A DNA stretch of 64,000 bases, taken from Portulaca oleracea. Lineage: Eukaryota > Streptophyta > Magnoliopsida > Caryophyllales > Portulacaceae. The position numbers were made by a program, and so were the translations under genes. The notes beneath the pieces are model-generated. The model had not been told where the DNA came from. It made no database searches and saw nothing but the letters and a program-made list of their open reading frames with translations. Position 1 is the first letter of the stretch. Every line of letters starts with the position of its first letter. The stretch spans positions 11,452,001-11,516,000 of the forward strand of contig CM055868.1 of NCBI GenBank assembly GCA_029582165.1, read 5' to 3'. This document shows positions 36,264-46,151 of this stretch, in pieces.

Positions 36264-37361
36264 TTGTTGTGCATTGATGCTAAGAGTGCCAAGGAAATCA
36301 TGACTACTGTACACGGAGGAGAATGCGGTCCCCACATGAATGGACGAATGTTAGCGAAGAAGATTCAGAGGGCTGGTTACTATTGGACCACTATGGAGGC
36401 AGATTGCTTAGAATTCGTTCGAAAATGCCACAAATGCCAAGAATATGCCAACCTACAGCATCAACCCCCGTCATACCTGACTACTTTGACATCTCCGTGG
36501 CCATTCTCGGTATGGGGTATTGACATCATTGACAAGATACACCCAACCGGAACAGGAGGACATGAGTACATATTGGTCGCCATCGACTACTTCACCAAGT
36601 GGGTGGAGGCGGCCTCTTTTGCCAAACTCACATCCAAACACGTGGCCAAATTCATTCTTCAAAACATTATATGTCGATACGGAGTGCCTCATGAGATCAT
36701 TAGTGACAACGGAAGCCACTTTCGGAAGGAGGTGGAAGCTTTGCTCGCCACTTACAAAATTCAGCATCATCGGTCTTCGCCATACCGGCCTCAAGCCAAT
36801 GAAGCTATGGAAGCGGCCAATAAGACGATATCAGGGATTATCAAGAAGATGGTTGTCACTTATAAGGATTGGCCAGACAAATTAGTAATTTCCCTATGGG
36901 GATACCGAACCTCTATACGAACCGCTACGGGGGCAACACCGTATTCCTTGGTATACGGGATGGAAGCAGTCCTACCAATTGAAGTAGCGATCCCTTCGTT
37001 ACGAATAGTGGCCGAGAGTCAGTTGCCAGAAGCAGTATGGGCTAGGGCAAGGTTCGAGGAGTTGATGTTGATGGACGAAAGGCGATTGAGAGCACTACAT
37101 AATGTGCAAGTATACCAAAATAGGATCATTCGAGCTTTTAATAAGAAGGTGAAAAGTCGTTCACTTCAAGCAGGTGATTTGGTGCTTAAGGAGATGAGGG
37201 CAGCTATACAGGATCCAAGGGGAAAATTTGCACCTAATTGGAAGGGTCCTTATATGATTAAGGATATTTTGCCAGGAGGGGCAGCTCGGCTCGCCACCAT
37301 GGATGGAGAAGATATAGTTAAGCCCACGAATTTGGATCAACTAAAGCGATATTACGCTTAA
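36264..37361 (+). pseudogene. Tat integrase
   Basis: 365 codons, open in the frame entered just after the shift near 36190. It shows the HHCC zinc region (H..GPHMNGRMLAKK...CHKCQEYA), the core domain with WGIDIID (first D), IISDNGSHF (second D) and ANEAMEAANKTI (Glu; usually NGQAEAAN, so the surrounding residues are altered), and a C-terminal domain with GDLVLKEMRA...GKFAPNWKGPYMI. It ends TAA at 37359-37361, just before a convergent pair of poly(A)-like signals. The integrase itself looks intact. It is listed as a pseudogene because the polyprotein reading is broken upstream. Confidence 0.9.
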
Positions 37362-37410
37362 TATCACCAAGCAACTGAAAAACTAAATTTTGGACACTTG
37401 GGATATATTT

Positions 37411-37485
37411 AATAAACGCTCATGTACTTAAGGAAAATAAAGTTTACAAGAACACAATCTTTGTGAACAATATTTCTCCTTTATT
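37411..37485. terminator. convergent poly(A)-like signals between gag-pol and antisense gene 1
   Basis: AATAAA at 37411-37416 and AATAAAG at about 37435 point in the sense direction. TTTATT at 37480-37485 is AATAAA for the antisense gene ending at 37596. The motif is short, so support is positional. Confidence 0.45.
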
Positions 37486-37595
37486 AATCGAAAAATGCAA
37501 ATACATTATTTGTAACATAAGAAAATTTAAAAGGCATAATTAAATAAAAGATTATTCTAACAAAGCAGTTTCAGTTCCTTCACTCCATTCATCTT

Positions 37596-39064
37596 CTAAT
37601 CTTGTTTCACCTTCTCTACTTCGCCAGTTGTCTCATGCCCGATCTCCATGTCTCTGGGTCCATTAATCGCTTTCTCTTTGTCCTTGGGCTTATAGGCCCG
37701 CCTGCCTGATTCCTGCATATTAATTCTCGGACCAAGTCTGTCCTTTATTGAGTCTCTCGCGCCAAGACGGTCTTTCACGGAGGTACGAGGACCTCATCTT
37801 TCCTTCACAGGTGCTTGTCTTCGTCTCGCCTCCCCAGCACGGCGAGATTCGATGGCAGCAATCAGCCATCCATGATAACTAGCATCGGCGATGTAAGACA
37901 CATGCATTTTTGGCGGAGATTTGAGAGTTGGTCTTCTTTCCCAATACTTAGGCCATGACTCGATCATCGATCTTCGAAGCATCAGTTGGTCAGGGGTTTC
38001 ACACAGAAGCTCAGTAATGTCCTGCTGGCGGCCCATTTGGCGCTTCACTCGCGCAGGAAAATAAAAGGTCATGTGCGTCAAGCCGCCGAGACACACAAAA
38101 GCATTACGGAAATCATGGGTTATATAATCAGAAATGTACCACCATTCGATCAACCATATGATCTCCCGAGGTTCCTTTAAGAACGCAATCCATTCTGCTA
38201 CAGAGCACAGATCGGTGTACTTTCTCTTTCTTTGACAATAGTTCGCCAACGCCGATGAATTTCGGGGTTCTTCAATAAGGCCTAAATGCTCCATTAACCA
38301 GATCTGTTCACAAATTAGCCAGGGTTAGAAATTGCACACCAATTCTCCCAAACTAAAAAAAAAAAAAAGACAGAAAACCTGCGCGGGTTTTGCAAACAGT
38401 AGGGGCAAAATAAAAAGAGCAAATCAAACAGTGGCAGACCGGATACCTGAAGTAGCAGCGGGCTCCCTCGAAAGTCATGTTCTAGATGTGGATCATCCAA
38501 GCCCATCATGGTTTCCGCTAACATTAGGGGCACGGGATTGTAGCCTCGAGACATGTCGTCAACGATTTGGATTAAATTCGCCAGTCCAGTTCTTTTACCG
38601 CCATGATAAAAACAAAACTCGCCAAGGAGACATAATACGAGCGCTCGCACTCGTATAACAGGACCAAATTCCAAAGTGTGAGGAGATTGAAAATATTCGA
38701 CTATAGTTTGGAAGTGTACCTTTTCGCCAAATATTGCTCTCCCGACGACCCGAGACGAAAGACACAAGAACTCCTTGTATTGCTTGGGAGTGTCCATTGG
38801 TATGGGAGGCGGCGTCGGGCGAGCAAAATGATTTGTCCCTAGAATCGAGGACCATTCCTCCGGGAGCGGACAGAGTTCCTTCCACGCAAAGCGAAAGACA
38901 TGCATTTTTGGATCCCAGAAAGTCTCCGCCGCGTGGAGAAAATCATGGTTGATCCTCACTTGGCGAAGACTCAATAAGCCCGTCAGCTTGTATCTTTCGA
39001 GCTCTTTCTTTTCTTCCTTGGAAAGGGTGCTCATCCAAGTTGCAAGTTTCTTCTCGAAAGCCAT
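37596..39064 (-). CDS. Tat antisense gene 1, DUF7745-like, two exons
   Basis: Two exons: 39064-38447 and 38303-37794, with a GT-AG intron of 143 bp (donor CAG|GTATCC, acceptor GAACAG|ATC). The joined frame is phase 0 and gives about 375 residues. Text such as LTGLLSLRQVRINHDFLHAA, FWDPKMHVFRFAWKELCPLP and, across the junction, LLLQ/IWLMEHLGL resembles plant DUF7745-type proteins known from extra ORFs of retroelements. I know of no established function. A TGA at 37794-37796 may be a nonsense change: the same frame stays open to 37596 with KDRLG-type repeats. A TATA box lies 90 bases upstream of the ATG, and two palindromes lie beyond it. One palindrome lies in the intron. Start chosen at the first ATG after the TATA box. 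Confidence 0.75.
38374..38391. repeat. palindrome inside the intron of antisense gene 1
   Basis: AAAACCTGCGCGGGTTTT, one mismatch from the consensus, inside the 38304-38446 intron. Confidence 0.9.
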
Positions 39065-39153
39065 GAGGAAAGGGGATATTCTTTGCGTTTTGGATATGTG
39101 AAGAAGACTTTGAAGTGATGAAGAGGATTGAGGACTACTTGCATAACATGGGG

Positions 39154-39161
39154 TATTTATA
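39154..39161 (-). promoter_or_regulatory. TATA box of antisense gene 1
   Basis: TATAAATA on the minus strand in the context 'gtgtataaatacccc', 90 bases before the ATG at 39064, with a C/T/A-rich leader between. Confidence 0.7.
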
Positions 39162-39283
39162 CACTTCCATTCAAGCTCAAAATGGAGAAATACAACCAGC
39201 AACGATCACATAGCCGTTGCTCTCCATATCCCATGATTTCAGCCCATCAAGCAACGACTAGTAAAAAAACGGGAAATAAAATC

Positions 39284-39379
39284 AAAACCCGCGCGGGTTT
39301 TAACGTGCATAGGACTGCATTCGCGCTCGCCCAAGCCCAAAGCCCAGGACCTGTTAAGGAGAAAACCCGCGCGGGCTTT
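39284..39379. repeat. palindrome pair upstream of antisense gene 1
   Basis: 39284-39301 (perfect) and 39362-39379 (one change), starts 78 bp apart, 120-220 bases upstream of the minus-strand TATA box. GCCCA motifs recur between them. Confidence 0.95.
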
Positions 39380-39787
39380 CAGGCGACATGGGCCGCCTTT
39401 CCGCAGCTCGGCCCACTCGCTTCTGATTGTAGTTGGGCTCTGGAATTAAATTGGCCCGTTCGTGTGTTTTAGTGTTTTGGATCTTGACCCGATGATGCTC
39501 GGTTCTGAAATTTTCGCTCGAGTTCACTCTGACACTTAAATTTTTGTTTTCTTTTATTTTCTTTTCTTTTTGGGGAAGCGGGATTAAATTGGGATTAATC
39601 CCGTCATGTAGAGAGTCGTTCAATGCATCAATAAAATAAAGCTGTATGTTCACCAAGTCTTGCATATAAAAATATAAAAAAGATGCATAAGAGTCTTGCA
39701 TTAAAAAAAAAGTAGTACAAATTAGCTTCGCAAAAAAAAAAATAATAAAAAAAAAGATGCATAAAGTCTTGCTTGTTTTGGTTTGAT

Positions 39788-42700
39788 CACCACAATGAAC
39801 CCGAATCGCCGCTATCCTCAATCAGATCGGCACCAGCATGAGAAGTCCCACTGTTAAAAGCACCAGCTGTACCAAAATAGGTGTCCCAGGAATAATAGTC
39901 GGAACCAGGTGTTGTCTGCGGTGGCCCAGACAAGGGAACTTCGGAAGGATGCACGCTCGACGGTGATGAAATGGAATGCTCCCGTGAACCAGCTAGCCAT
40001 GAATGGTCAGGAACACGCCACTCAACAGAAGGGGTAGGCCATACAGATCGGGCCAGAATCGGGCCAGCAACCAGAAGAAGTAGATCCTCCTAGCCAAGAG
40101 TGCTGGGGTACATACCACTCTTGCGTATCCACGGGCCATAAAGGACCATTCCAGGAGCCGGCACTGGCCATCCAGCAGAGTAAGAGCCAGAACCAAAGGA
40201 AGAGGCATCGTATGGTGCAGGACGTGAAGTAGCATCATCCGCTAGGGCCTGACCGCCAGGATACCCTACGGATGCACCTGAGTCATGGTCCCTCACCACA
40301 ATCTCGTCGCGGCGGCGACGAGCATCGAAGTTAGAGTGCGGCGGGAGTGAGGCGGTTGGTAGCACTCGATTACGAAGCATCCTCCACCCGATGGAGCGGT
40401 GAGTATCACCACCATACCCAACGCTGTGATGTGACCCCCTTTGCCAGAATGCTCTTCCAGGGATATCTGAGCCATGTCTTCGTTCACAGGTCGACGGCCC
40501 CTCCTACCAGAACCGCTACGATGTGAACCCATAGAATGATGACCTTCGGCCATGATGCCTTTACCACGACCCTCCGGCACAGCTGCTAGAGGAGGACGAG
40601 AAGACCCACCAACCTCCTCCCGTGATCGACCCCGGGAAGAATATTCCCCTGCCGAAGAGCGACGTGGGGGCTCGGTACGAGGAACTCCCACAGTAAAGCG
40701 TCGAGGTGGTTCCCGAGGAACAGACTCAGCATCAGCCTCCATATCAGCACGCCTGGCGGTGTTACCGCGGTATCTGCCTGAGCCCGTAAATGACCGGTTG
40801 ACGTATTTCAACATAGTGCTCCATTCTTTGGTCACTTGCCTGAAGACAGACCATCGTGGCTGAAAGGCAATAAAGACAAAGGTTACACATGCATAATTGG
40901 CACATGAGGTAAAGGGAAGCTACAAAAGATGAGGGATTACCGGCTTCTACTCAAACTCTTGGAGCGCGCGGGCACCGATCGCTAGTCTCAACCTCCAAGA
41001 AACCGCCAATCTTTCTTCCCGCCGGTTGGGCCTCCACCTCAGCAGCCATAGCATAGGGCCCCAACTACAAGACTCTATGGTTAGGAGTCGGTCAAAAGCA
41101 CAACATAAAGAAAAGCGAGAAATACCTATCACTCGGGGCGCTAAACGGCTCAAGTAGCGTTGGAATTCCTCGTTGAAATGCCCTTAAGGAACGTCATGCA
41201 CGAAGTTGTCAAAATCCCGACCTTGAATCCAGTCTCCTAAGACATCCAGATTGATGCGCCAAGGCTCGAACATGTGCTCTGGAGGATCCCGGGGTATAAG
41301 GCCAGGATATCCGCCCAAGATCTCCCTCGTAGCTCTTTCCCCCAGGTACCATATGAAGCCCGAGGGTCCCTCCATCAAGATGCGAAGGCGAGTATCGTGC
41401 TCCACTTGTTGCAAAGGGGTGGGCAACCCACATAAGTCAAACCCCGCCCATGGACGCCAGTTCACGTGGTCCTATGAAAGATAGAGGGTCATTTCAAGAA
41501 TAGAGGCAAAAATAAGATAAAGATGTCAGGCATAAAGAAATACCGGGGTAAGGTCATCCGATTGCACGCGAATATGATCAAGGCTGCCTGCTGGAATTTC
41601 TTCCTCGTATGCCCTCAATGATCCAGCGTTCAATGTTGGGACCGTCCTATTTCTCTTGGAGCGAATGCCCAAGGACAGGATATACTCATATGCCCATGAC
41701 TGCATGATTATAAAGTCAAAAGAAATAGCAAAAGAGCAACAAGGCTACAAAGAGAAGAGTCTCGGGTACGTACCTCGAGCACCTTCCACAAAGAAGGACC
41801 ATACTGAAAGCGGGTATGAGACTCGTGGAGGTAAACGGGGTCGTCATCCAGCGTCAGTCTGACACCGCGACAAAGCCAGAGGAGGAAATTTGCATACGCA
41901 GCCTTGCCCCAATTCAAGTTCTGAACCTCGTTCAAGTCCAGGAGATTCTGGAACCAGGGCAAAGTAATGTTATCTCCCCGATTGGCAAAAAGAGTAGTGG
42001 AAATAACATAAGCCAGGAAGATAAAGCGACGTTGATCTCCAGGCAAATTCTGAAAGTTGGCATCATAGATAGCTGCCTCGAAGTGCGCATAGGCAAGATT
42101 GGACAGACCCTGACCTGGGCCTAAACGCGCCGACACTAGACCCAGCAAGTCCAGAACCATCGGCGGGATCTCAGCCCTAAAGACTATGTGACGCCCACCC
42201 CAAGGAAGACCAGTGATCATAACAAAATCTGTGGGGGTAATTGTCATTTCCCCTACAGGTAGATGGAAGGAGTTGGTCGTGTCCCAAAACCTTTCCGCCA
42301 TAGCGCGACCTATCACGCGAAATGTACGGCCTTTCCAAGCCACCGGGCATTTCCAGAACAAGTCCTGCTGCACTAAGGGTATTGCTAACGAAATCCCCAG
42401 GAATCAAATCAGCTACCTTAAGGAGATCCTTTAGGACGCCGAGAGTTTTCAGATTGTCCTCCTAACGACAAAACAGTGCAAAATTAAAGTCGGGGGCTCA
42501 TACATAGTCTTTCGGGCCCTAGCTGGATCCAGCACCGACACTGGGTCTCACAGCCATGGCCCACAAGACAAAGCAACTGGGAAAAAAGAATCTACTGGCC
42601 CAAATAAGTCGGGCCAGCAGAATTAAAACCCGCACGGGTTTTGCTCATAAATGGGCGCCCATCGTGCTCGATTTCCTTTTGCTTTTGGGGTTTATGATCC

Positions 42701-43178
42701 AGAAAACCCGCACGGGTTTTAACTTCGCAAGTGGGCCCCCCATCTAGGCCCAGTTTCTATTCCCGGGATATGGTCCAGAAAACCCGCGCGGGTTTTCTCT
42801 GTTCAAATGTGCCGTGTGTTTTTATTCCTTTTGGGCCGAATATGCATACAACCTATTTCTTTTTTCTTTGGGTCGAGTGTGGTCCGTTTCTCAAAATGGG
42901 TTGCGAATAAATCATGAGGACATACAAGCATGTTGAAAACAATAAAAATCGACAAGGCATGGAAAATAAATTCGTGCTTGCTCATTTTTCATTATTAAAG
43001 CTAAGCATCAAAAGAGGAGTACCTTGCCATGAGAACGGTAGAACTAAGCATGCTTCCAAGACTGGATAGTGAGATCCGAAGGGTTGGCATTTGCACCCGG
43101 GATGAAATTGCGTCTCGAAGACATCTCATGAGGCCATGCCGCTGCATGAGGAAGAGGAGGATTTCTGCGACGATGCAT
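39788..43178 (-). pseudogene. Tat antisense gene 2, plant mobile domain protein, about six exons
   Basis: Minus-strand exons by splice sites: 43178-43023 (donor CAAG|GTACTC), 42461-41774, 41699-41544, 41471-41126, 41064-40941 and 40859 to about 39788. The core reads TTNSFHLPVGEMTITPTDFV, then ITGLPWGG, exon 3 SWAYEYILSLGIRS and exon 4 GFIWYLGERATREILGGYP, which match the plant mobile domain (PMD, MAIN-like) in order. The last exon is basic, Ser/Arg/Gly-rich and low complexity, ending GDSGSLW. Lesions: TAG in exon 1, a frameshift early in exon 2 (near 42375), TAA in exon 4 (about 41188) and a frameshift near 40400. PMD proteins occur in host genes and as extra ORFs of Tat elements. Host members affect silencing and genome stability. 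Exon 1 is the least certain. Confidence 0.72.
42625..42796. repeat. palindrome cluster in intron 1 of antisense gene 2
   Basis: 42625-42642 and 42703-42720 (both GCAC centres) and 42779-42796 (perfect), starts 78 and 76 bp apart, inside the proposed 43022-42462 intron. GGGCC/GGCCC motifs lie between copies. Confidence 0.93.
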
Positions 43179-43295
43179 TTTCTCAAGAGCTTGAATTATC
43201 TCCAAAAAGCAATTTTCTAGAGAGAGAAAAGAGGAGCTAGGGAGATGATGAGAAGAAGTTGAATGTGTGAATGAAAGAGTTGAATGAGGCTTGGC

Positions 43296-43302
43296 ATTTA
43301 TA
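43296..43302 (-). promoter_or_regulatory. TATA box of antisense gene 2
   Basis: TATAAAT on the minus strand in the context 'ttctataaatgcc', about 120 bases before the first ATG at 43178, followed by a C/T-rich leader. Confidence 0.65.
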
Positions 43303-43512
43303 GAAATGAAAAGTGAATGTGAACTGTTCGTTTTTAGGACCCGCCTCGAGATGCCAAATGCATTTCATTGGTCGAAAATCCAAAGGTCATCCATTTGCCA
43401 CCCAAAGAGGAGACCAAGCTGCGTGGCTATCCCTCGTCCACACGAGGCCTAGGCCCCACCATGATTCCCTTCACGAGGAGAAAAAGAAAAAAAAAAAAGA
43501 AAAATGAAAGCC

Positions 43513-43692
43513 AAAACCCGCGCGGGTTTTGGGTGAGCTATGGGCCGAGTTCTGGCGGCCCAACATTTTGTAGCAGCCCAATGAGGATAACAAAGCCCGC
43601 ACGGGTTTTCTACCAAGAAAAAAAAGAAAGTCAAATTCAAGCGGCCCATGCCGATGTGGCCCAGCAGGAGTCGTAAAACCCGCACGGGTTTT
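43513..43692. repeat. palindrome cluster upstream of antisense gene 2
   Basis: 43513-43530 (perfect), 43592-43609 (one arm change) and 43675-43692 (GCAC centre), starts 79 and 83 bp apart, about 210-390 bases upstream of the minus-strand TATA box. Confidence 0.95.
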
Positions 43693-43819
43693 CTGCCTAC
43701 AAAGAAATTTTTTGGAGCGGCCCAAGTTCAAATAGCCTAAAGAGTCTCCAATATTCAGGTAAAAGAATCTGAACCCATTTGTATGTTCGCGAAAACTAAC
43801 GTCTGTTTTTGCGATGATT

Positions 43820-44400
43820 TCCAGGTTGCCACATAAAGGAGCGCCATCATCTACTTGCCGCATAAAAGAGCACCACCATCCGGTCGCCACCAAAAGGGAT
43901 CATCCAGCAGGTTGCCGCATAAAAGAGCACCACCATCCAGTCGCCGCTAAACGGGACCATCCAGCGGGTTGTCGCATAAAAGAGAACCATCACCCGGTCG
44001 CCGCCAAAAAGGGACCATCTATCATCAGGTTGCCATACAAAAGAGCACCAACAGCGACAGTCGTCAAACGGTTGCCACCTAAAGGCCTCCATCGATGTCG
44101 TCAATGACAGTCATCCAACGGTTGCCACCTAAAGGCCACCCACGATGTCGTCAGCATCAGTCGTCCAATGGTTACCATCTAAAGGTTACCGATGACCTCT
44201 TCTTCAACAGCAGCAGTCGTCCAGACGGATTCCACCTAAAGGTCTCCAACGGCATCTACAGCAGCAGTCGTCTAGACGGATTCCACCTAAAGGTCTCCAA
44301 CGACGTCTACAGCAGTAGTCGTCCAAACGGTCGCCACTTAAAGGTTACCAACGACGTCATCAGCCGGTTGCCATATGAAAAGAGCACCGCCAGCATCGGG
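43820..44400 (+). repeat. tandem repeats in the Tat 3' untranslated region
   Basis: The first subarray has a 57-bp period ('gcataaaagag' at about 43860, 43917 and 43974). A second has about 51-56-bp units with 'cagtcgtc.a.acgg.t.ccacctaaaggt' (44100-44350). Tandem repeats just before the 3' LTR are known in Tat/Ogre elements and can seed satellites. Confidence 0.85.
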
Positions 44401-44446
44401 ACAGCCATCAAGTCTACTTTGACCTTCGTCCTATTCGGACTCGATC

Positions 44447-44457
44447 AAAGTGGGGGC
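44447..44457 (+). other. polypurine tract of the Tat element
   Basis: AAAGTGGGGGC four bases before the 3' LTR, the usual place for plus-strand priming. Confidence 0.8.
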
Positions 44458-44461
44458 TCTC

Positions 44462-46146
44462 TGTAGACACCGGGATTTGCACCAACATAATCCCGACTCC
44501 TCAGAGCATTGAGGGCCGAATGCGTTTTTGGGCCAATATAGCAAGCAATACAAAAACAGAACAGGAGCGGCCCACTAGCTGAGACAAAACCCGCACGGGT
44601 TTTAAACAGCAGAGACGGCCCAGAACCAAGACCAGCCCAAGGCGCGCCCCGGTCCATGTTAGAAAACCCGCGTGGGTTTTCTTGTGCCTAAGCGCGTCGT
44701 TTTACATCCACATCAGTGATCCGTGCCGATGGATTTGAAAACCCACGCGGGGTTTATAATTGATGATCCGGCGCCAAAATTTGTTTTGATCATCAATCCC
44801 ATGATATTAGCACCATGTGGGTTGACCCTCTTGACTTGATTATGTGATTTGCATGGATTAGGGGGCATGATCATGGGGATGTGTCCCCCTCCATTTCCCT
44901 CCTAAACCTCACCTCCTCCACCTATAAATACCTCTCCATTCTTCCATTCATTTCACCAACAACTCTCAAAAACCACCTCTATTATTCTCATTTCATCCAT
45001 TATCACTCCCACCAACTATCATCATAATCCTACCTACACTCTCCTAAACTCTCTCTATTATCAAGCATTCTCATCAACTAACACCATTATTCTACCCTCA
45101 TCTCATCAACAATCATCCCTTATTCTACCGAATTTCCATCACTCCCTTAAAATTCCCTCATCCATAATCACTCTCTAAACCTCTCCTAATCACTTTTGTC
45201 ACATCCATATCATCACCCTAATACCATTTCCTAAACCACTTCTATCTTTCCATCAAACTCCAAAGGCAAGGCAAAGTCAAGAATTTCAAACCGGCACATT
45301 CGGGCTCCTAAATCAAAAGAGGTTCGATTCATTGCTTTCTTATTGTCATTGTTTAAATCATGTAATTCGTACTTTAATTCCATTACTTGTGCATATTTTG
45401 TAAACTAAAAACCTCATTTTATATTGCATGATGATGAATATAATTTCGTGAAATTAATTAAACTTCTACCCGCTCTTTTTCATTTTAATGTCGATTTTAG
45501 TAGAGTCTGTTTTCTAACAGGCGAATTCGAGAGTTCTTATAATTCTCGAATTCGTAACCTTACCCCCAAACTTAGAATCGGGTTTCGTAGACCGGAGTTA
45601 TTTTATTGTTTTTACGGTTTGTCGGTTTCCTTAAATCGGCTGGCGACTCTTAATTCTTTTATAACCCGTTTAATTATTTTAAACATCCGAATTTACACCA
45701 AAATATTTAAAAATGGTTTAATATTTTTCACACACTTATCCAAGGTTAAAACCGAGAGAAAATGGGCAAGAAGTTGATAAAAACCCCCGCGGCTTTTATC
45801 AATTTTAACCCATCTTCTCTGGCCCACAAAAGCGCACGATCCGGCCCATGGAGTATTAAAACCCGCGCGGGTTTTAATTCTCTATGGCGGCCCGTTTGCC
45901 TTCTGTTGGGCCTGGATCTGGTATTTGGGCCAATATTGAATTATTTTTAAAGTATTTCGGTGTAATTTCGAATGGTTAAATAATAAAACGGATTTATAAA
46001 TAAATAAAGTTTCATCACCCCGAAAATGAATTTCATAAAGTAAAAATATCCTTATTTAAGGATTAAGCAACCTTAGTCGGCTCCCGATCACTTAAGTAGC
46101 GCATCCGAGAACAATTTCCCCGAACGAGAATTTTCCGGGTCCTACA
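44462..46146 (+). repeat. Tat 3' LTR
   Basis: TGTAGACACCGGG...GGGTCCTACA, followed by the CCCAT duplication. Palindromes are at 44586-44603, 44663-44680, 44738-44756, 45780-45797 and 45858-45875, matching the five of the 5' LTR. Several differences between the LTRs fall inside palindromes, mostly C/T or G/A at CpG. Confidence 0.95.
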
Positions 46147-46151
46147 CCCAT

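Larger units (their letters stand above)
27708..46146 (+). mobile_element. Tat-lineage Ty3/gypsy retrotransposon, 18.4 kb, with antisense genes
   Basis: The ends are TGTAGACAC...GGGTCCTACA, with the exact 5-bp duplication CCCAT on both sides (27703-27707, 46147-46151). Order: 5' LTR, PBS, leader, gag, protease, RT, RNase H, a second archaeal-type RNase H, integrase, antisense gene 1, antisense gene 2, tandem-repeat zone, polypurine tract, 3' LTR. Dual RNase H domains, large size and extra antisense ORFs before the 3' LTR mark the Tat (Ogre/Retand) lineage. The coding region carries several stops and two frameshifts, so this copy is non-autonomous. The LTRs (1687 and 1685 bp) are very similar, so the insertion is fairly recent and the youngest layer of the stack. 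Confidence 0.93.

Noticed and set aside
40552..40863. Plus-strand ORFs opposite antisense gene 2 as sense accessory proteins
   Set aside because: They are shadows of the low-complexity antisense exon. The splice sites and PMD similarity are on the minus strand.
42625..43692. Regularly spaced palindromic repeats resembling a CRISPR array
   Set aside because: The sequence is a plant retrotransposon. The repeats are a short palindrome in promoters and introns, copies occur in both LTRs, and there are no cas genes.
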